This document shows, one piece after another, positions 5,421-8,019 of a stretch of DNA of 8,019 bases (the first letter of the stretch is position 1; every line of letters begins with the position of its first letter). Source of the DNA: Pyrinomonadaceae bacterium (GTDB lineage: Bacteria > Acidobacteriota > Blastocatellia > Pyrinomonadales > Pyrinomonadaceae); assembly GCA_026786155.1 (NCBI GenBank), contig JAJAYR010000270.1:1-8019 (forward strand). The letters are read 5' to 3'. Position numbers and translations under genes: made by a program. A model generated the notes under the pieces. That model ran no database searches, was not told the origin of the DNA, and saw only the letters and a program-made list of their open reading frames with translations.

Positions 5421-6404
5421 GTGAGTTTTCAGAATTTTTACAGAACGAGTTGCGGAACGCTTTCTTTAATCGTGTTTATTTTAACGGCGAATGCCTTCGC
5501 GCAGAGACCGACTCCAACGCCGCGGTTGGTCATCAATCAGGACGTGCGGGAAATGCCGATTGTCGGCAGAAACAATTTATACTGCGCCGGTTACGTCGAA
5601 ACCGGCACGGTTGATGTCAGAAACGAAATTGTCGGCGCGGAAAAGGAACAGGAAAAATATATCTACGCGCAGAACGATTACGTTTTTATCAGTATGGGCG
5701 CGAATCGCGGCGTAAAAGTCGGCGATCTGATGGCGGTCATTCGTCCGCGCGGCAAAGTCAGCACGAAGTGGACGGACAAGAAAAATCTCGGTTTTTACGT
5801 GCAGGAAATCGGCGCGGTCGAGGTCGTCAACGTCAAATCGGAAACTTCGGTCGCCAGAGTCATTTCGTCGTGCGACAATCTGCTGCTCGGCGATTTAGTG
5901 CAGCCGATTCCGACGCGCGCCAGCCCTTTGTTTGAAAAACGTCCGGCGTTAAATCTTTTTTCGGATTCGACTGGCAAAACCAACGGCAGAATTTTTATGG
6001 CGCGGGACGGACAGGAACTGCTTGGGCGCGAACAAATTGTTTATATTGATTTGGGCGCGGAAGATAACGTCAAAACCGGCGATTATCTGACGATTTATCG
6101 CCCGCTCGGTTCGGGAAACATTCTCGACGATTTACCGGCGGAATCAGTCGCCGCGAAAGTGGAAGGATTTCAGAGCCGGGAATATCGCGGCGGGAAATTC
6201 TCGAATCAAGCGGGTCGCAAATCCGGCGAAAAAGCCGACGGGCGCGTTGTTACGACCAAAAGAGCCAAGCGCGACCGGCAGGAGAATCTGCGAAACGTCG
6301 TCGGCGAACTCGTGATTTTGAACGTCAAGGAACGAACGGCGACGGCGGTTATCGTTCGCACGACGCAGGAAATTCACACGGGCGACCGCGTGGAACTTCA
6401 ATAA
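5421..6404 (+). CDS. secreted protein with duplicated FlgT-C-like beta domain, function unknown
   Basis: A 327-residue exported protein. Residues 1-27 are a Sec signal peptide with likely cleavage at AFA-Q (after Ala27). The mature part contains the same module twice: residues 87-162 (YVFISMGANRGVKVGD, then IGAVEVVNVKSETSVARVIS and LLLGDLV) and 207-326 (VYIDLGAEDNVKTGD, then VGELVILNVKERTATAVIV and IHTGDRV). Each module has a VxxGD turn at both ends, recalling the C-terminal domain of flagellar protein FlgT, although no flagellar gene is nearby. The second copy carries a basic, probably disordered insert at about 246-290. Cys55 and Cys151 might form a disulfide. The GTG start has AAGGAG (5409-5414) 6 bases upstream. 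It is monocistronic, ended by the 6425-6462 hairpin. I do not recognise a specific function. Confidence 0.78.
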   Translation: MSFQNFYRTSCGTLSLIVFILTANAFAQRPTPTPRLVINQDVREMPIVGRNNLYCAGYVETGTVDVRNEIVGAEKEQEKYIYAQNDYVFISMGANRGVKVGDLMAVIRPRGKVSTKWTDKKNLGFYVQEIGAVEVVNVKSETSVARVISSCDNLLLGDLVQPIPTRASPLFEKRPALNLFSDSTGKTNGRIFMARDGQELLGREQIVYIDLGAEDNVKTGDYLTIYRPLGSGNILDDLPAESVAAKVEGFQSREYRGGKFSNQAGRKSGEKADGRVVTTKRAKRDRQENLRNVVGELVILNVKERTATAVIVRTTQEIHTGDRVELQ

Positions 6405-6407
6405 TCA

Positions 6408-6462
6408 ATTACGAATTTCAAATTACGAATGACGAATGTTTGAAAAAGCATTCGTCATTCGT
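6408..6462. repeat. inverted heptamer array, ATTACGA/ATGACGA type
   Basis: Left arm: 7-mers ATTACGA, ATTTCAA, ATTACGA, ATGACGA (6408-6435). Right arm: the inverse units at 6449-6462. It begins 3 bases after the stop of the exported protein gene and ends 8 bases before the pgsA stop. Same period of 7 and inverted layout as the arrays at 1831-1913 and 2461-2701, but with different unit sequence. Confidence 0.7.
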
Positions 6463-6470
6463 TCTTGTTT
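6425..6470 (+). terminator. intrinsic terminator between convergent genes
   Basis: ACGAATGACGAATG (6425-6438) pairs perfectly over 14 bases with 6449-6462 around a 10-base loop, followed on the plus strand by TCTTGTTTTT. This fits a Rho-independent terminator for the exported protein gene. On the minus strand the stem is followed by AATTTGAAATT, a weaker tail, so it may also serve pgsA less efficiently. Confidence 0.72.
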
Positions 6471-7211
6471 TTAAACTTTTGAATTGGGAGCGATTTTGAC
6501 GGCTTCGGAATTGGCGAGAATTGAGTCGGCTAAGAATTTGCGCCGTTTGTTTTCGATGAGAAAGTATCTGAAATAATCGAACATAGACCAAATGGCGGTG
6601 ATGACAGCGACCCACAACGCGCCGCGTCCGACCAAATAACCGAACACGCGCCAATCATCCGTGTTGAGCGAAAAGCTGAAAAGATGATTAAAAGCCTGCT
6701 GCACTTCGGCGACTTCCCAGAAGCGAAACGTCGGCAGAACCCAGCCGAAATTGGAAACCGGCGGATTGCCGTTCGCGCCCGCGACGAGCAGCGCGACGAT
6801 GGCGACGCATTGCGCCCACATTTTTATCTTCCCGCTCGTCTGCGCCTGCATAATAATGCCTTCGCTTGCCGCCATCGAGCGCAAACCCGTGATGATAAAT
6901 TCTCTGCCCAAAATAATGACGACGACCCACGCGGGCGCGAGATGTTTTTCGACCAAAACGATTAAAGCGGCGGAAACGAGCAGTTTATCGGCAATCGGGT
7001 CGAGCAGTTTGCCTAAATTAGAAACCTGATTGCGGCGGCGGGCGAGATGCCCGTCGAGAATGTCGGTGAACGAAGCGGCGAGAAAAATAGCGATGGCGAG
7101 CGCGTAACTGCTGATGCCCAAATAATCTTCGGCAAACGGTGTCAGCAAAATCACGACCAGTAAAGGAACGAGAATGATACGCGCTAAAGATAAATAATTC
7201 GGCAGATTCAC
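6471..7211 (-). CDS. pgsA: CDP-diacylglycerol--glycerol-3-phosphate 3-phosphatidyltransferase
   Basis: A 246-residue membrane enzyme of the CDP-alcohol phosphatidyltransferase family, which makes phosphatidylglycerol phosphate from CDP-diacylglycerol and glycerol-3-phosphate at the inner membrane. The catalytic signature is complete: Asp50, Asp53-Gly54, Ala57-Arg58, Gly67, Asp71 and Asp75 (DILDGHLARR and GKLLDPIAD). GREFIITGLR (about 102-111) is typical of PgsA. The GTG at 7209-7211 was chosen because it gives the family N-terminus MNLPNYLSLARI and lies just downstream of a good promoter. The longer frame from TTG 7256 would begin upstream of that promoter's -10. No good Shine-Dalgarno sequence is seen before the GTG. 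It is longer than the usual 180-200 residues because of an insert at about 146-195 between the last helices and a basic C-terminal tail. Confidence 0.9.
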   Translation of the reverse strand: MNLPNYLSLARIILVPLLVVILLTPFAEDYLGISSYALAIAIFLAASFTDILDGHLARRRNQVSNLGKLLDPIADKLLVSAALIVLVEKHLAPAWVVVIILGREFIITGLRSMAASEGIIMQAQTSGKIKMWAQCVAIVALLVAGANGNPPVSNFGWVLPTFRFWEVAEVQQAFNHLFSFSLNTDDWRVFGYLVGRGALWVAVITAIWSMFDYFRYFLIENKRRKFLADSILANSEAVKIAPNSKV

Positions 7212-7242
7212 AATACTAAAAACCGCTGTCCGGTAAAGTTCA

Positions 7243-7272
7243 AGTTTAGGTCGCAAACTGAATCGGTGTCAA
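7243..7272 (-). promoter_or_regulatory. sigma-70-like promoter of pgsA
   Basis: On the minus strand a perfect TTGACA (7272-7267), an 18-base spacer and TAAACT (7248-7243) would start transcription near 7236, about 25 bases before the GTG at 7211. This supports the GTG rather than the TTG at 7256 as the true pgsA start. Confidence 0.6.
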
Positions 7273-7300
7273 GAAAAAGCCGGGAAAGCGTCTGGTGTTC

Positions 7301-7366
7301 TGAGTTCAAACTTTAGTTTGCTTCGCCCGCGAAGCGCGGCGGTCGGCACGCTGAAGCGTGAACTCA
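7301..7366. repeat. inverted repeat built from two self-palindromic arms
   Basis: TGAGTTCA (7301-7308) is matched by TGAACTCA (7359-7366). Next to them each arm is its own hairpin: CAAACT-TT-AGTTTG (7307-7320) on the left and CACGCT-GA-AGCGTG (7347-7360) on the right. The two are versions of one unit in which both sides of the stem changed together. A third hairpin, GCTTCG/CGAAGC with loop CCCG (7320-7335), lies between them. The element occupies the divergent intergenic region 7212-7447; it may be a dispersed REP-like repeat. Confidence 0.65.
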
Positions 7367-7390
7367 AAACATTAAACGACGCAAAATATA

Positions 7391-7440
7391 ACTTTTTTAC
7401 CTTTTCACTTTTCTACTTTTTCACTCGCACCTTGTATAAT
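7391..7440 (+). promoter_or_regulatory. TATAAT promoter for the ImmA/IrrE-like gene, possibly leaderless
   Basis: A perfect TATAAT lies at 7435-7440, seven bases before the GTG at 7448, so transcription would begin at or next to that codon. No convincing -35 is present; instead 7391-7424 is a pyrimidine-rich tract with a rough period of 7-8 (CTTTTCA, CTTTTCT, ACTTTTT). No Shine-Dalgarno sequence precedes the gene. Confidence 0.5.
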
Positions 7441-7447
7441 GGCGGGC

Positions 7448-8019
7448 GTGGATACTGAAAATTTACCGCCGAGCAACAAGGGCAGACAATATGAAATCAG
7501 AGCCATCGGCTTGCGTGAATTCGCCGGTTTGCGGCGCGATGACGAGCGGCTTAATCCGTTTGAACTGGCGCGTTACGCCAATCTGCTGGTCGCTTCGTTC
7601 GAGCAAATCGAACCGTTCTTAACCGCCGGAACGAAGGCGCATCTGCTCGGCGCGGGCAGCGATAAATGGTCGGGCGGCGCGTGTTCGCAGACTTTATTCG
7701 ACGGCAGAAAACTTATCATTTTAAATCCGACGCACGGCGAAAACCGGCAGAACGCGACCTTGATGGAAGAAATCTGCCACGTTTTTCTCGGACATCAGCC
7801 GTCGCGTCTGGCGATTGAAACGGTCAATAAACACGGCAAACCGATTGCCCGCGATTACCGCGAAGACGACGAAGAAGCGGCGTATTCGGTCGGCGCGGCG
7901 GCACTCGTTCCATATTCCGCTTTGCAAACGATGGTTTCAGCCGGAAAAACTTCACGCGAAATCGCCCGCCATTTCAACGTCAGCCGCGAACTCGTCGAAT
8001 ATCGAATGAAAGTTTCGCG
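7448..8019 (+). CDS. ImmA/IrrE (M78) family metallopeptidase-like protein, partial at 3' end
   Basis: The frame stays open from GTG 7448 to the window end (190 codons plus 2 bases), so the C-terminus is missing. The core resembles ImmA/IrrE peptidases, which cleave repressors such as ImmR or DdrO. LMEEICHVFLGH (residues 105-116) aligns with the HExxH helix, but the first His is replaced by Glu107, leaving Glu108 and His111. DDEEAAYSVGAAALVP (140-155) matches the downstream helix with the third-ligand glutamate. Residues 166-190 (GKTSREIARHFNVSRELVEYRM) look like the helix-turn-helix-like end common in this family. An in-frame ATG at 7439 would add three residues but overlaps the TATAAT; GTG is preferred because a leaderless transcript would begin there. 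Whether it is catalytic is uncertain. No adjacent repressor gene is visible. Confidence 0.75.
   Translation, partial: MDTENLPPSNKGRQYEIRAIGLREFAGLRRDDERLNPFELARYANLLVASFEQIEPFLTAGTKAHLLGAGSDKWSGGACSQTLFDGRKLIILNPTHGENRQNATLMEEICHVFLGHQPSRLAIETVNKHGKPIARDYREDDEEAAYSVGAAALVPYSALQTMVSAGKTSREIARHFNVSRELVEYRMKVS

Noticed and set aside
7212..7256. Upstream TTG start for pgsA
   Set aside because: It would place the start codon upstream of the -10 box and add 15 residues not seen at the family N-terminus.

Overview
The window is a chromosomal stretch from a bacterium with moderate GC content, short gene spacing and very frequent intergenic hairpin repeats. The gene styles resemble Acidobacteriota, perhaps class Blastocatellia: an anti-sigma-like domain, a zinc-ribbon membrane protein, CPBP proteases, and heptanucleotide repeats. 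This placement is inference from protein flavour only; no rRNA or marker gene fixes it. No phage, plasmid or CRISPR module is visible.

Layout. 1-123: a cluster of hairpin repeats. 124-1781 (minus): a two-gene operon of a four-helix b-type cytochrome followed by a Tat-exported molybdopterin oxidoreductase, overlapping by ATGA; it looks like a membrane-anchored, quinone-linked sulfite-oxidase/MsrP-type redox pair. 1831-1913: inverted heptamer array. 1922-2419 (minus): a domain usually found at the C-terminus of anti-sigma-like proteins, here apparently without its N-terminal half. 2461-2701: a large inverted heptamer array. 2689-3618 (minus): CPBP intramembrane protease, whose stop codon lies in the array. 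3652-3684: terminator. 3703-4560 (minus): zinc-ribbon membrane protein. 4621-4656: strong terminator. 4670-4743 (minus): tRNA-Thr(UGU). 4729-5178 (minus): HNH endonuclease gene interrupted by one in-frame TGA and ending inside the tRNA. 5179-5420: intergenic, with candidate divergent promoters and a structured leader. 5421-6404 (plus): secreted protein with an internal duplication. 6408-6462: third heptamer array, acting as a terminator between convergent genes. 6471-7211 (minus): pgsA. 7212-7447: divergent promoter region with a palindromic repeat. 7448-8019 (plus, runs off the end): ImmA/IrrE-type metallopeptidase with an altered HExxH motif.

The genes do not form one pathway. The clear functional unit is the cytochrome/molybdoenzyme pair, and the CDP-alcohol phosphatidyltransferase is housekeeping. 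The most unusual material is (i) three heptamer-period inverted arrays of unrelated sequence, each placed just 3' of a coding region with its purine-rich arm first on the sense strand, and (ii) the HNH/tRNA-Thr overlap with a nonsense codon. All identifications come from reading motifs by eye; no database search was run.
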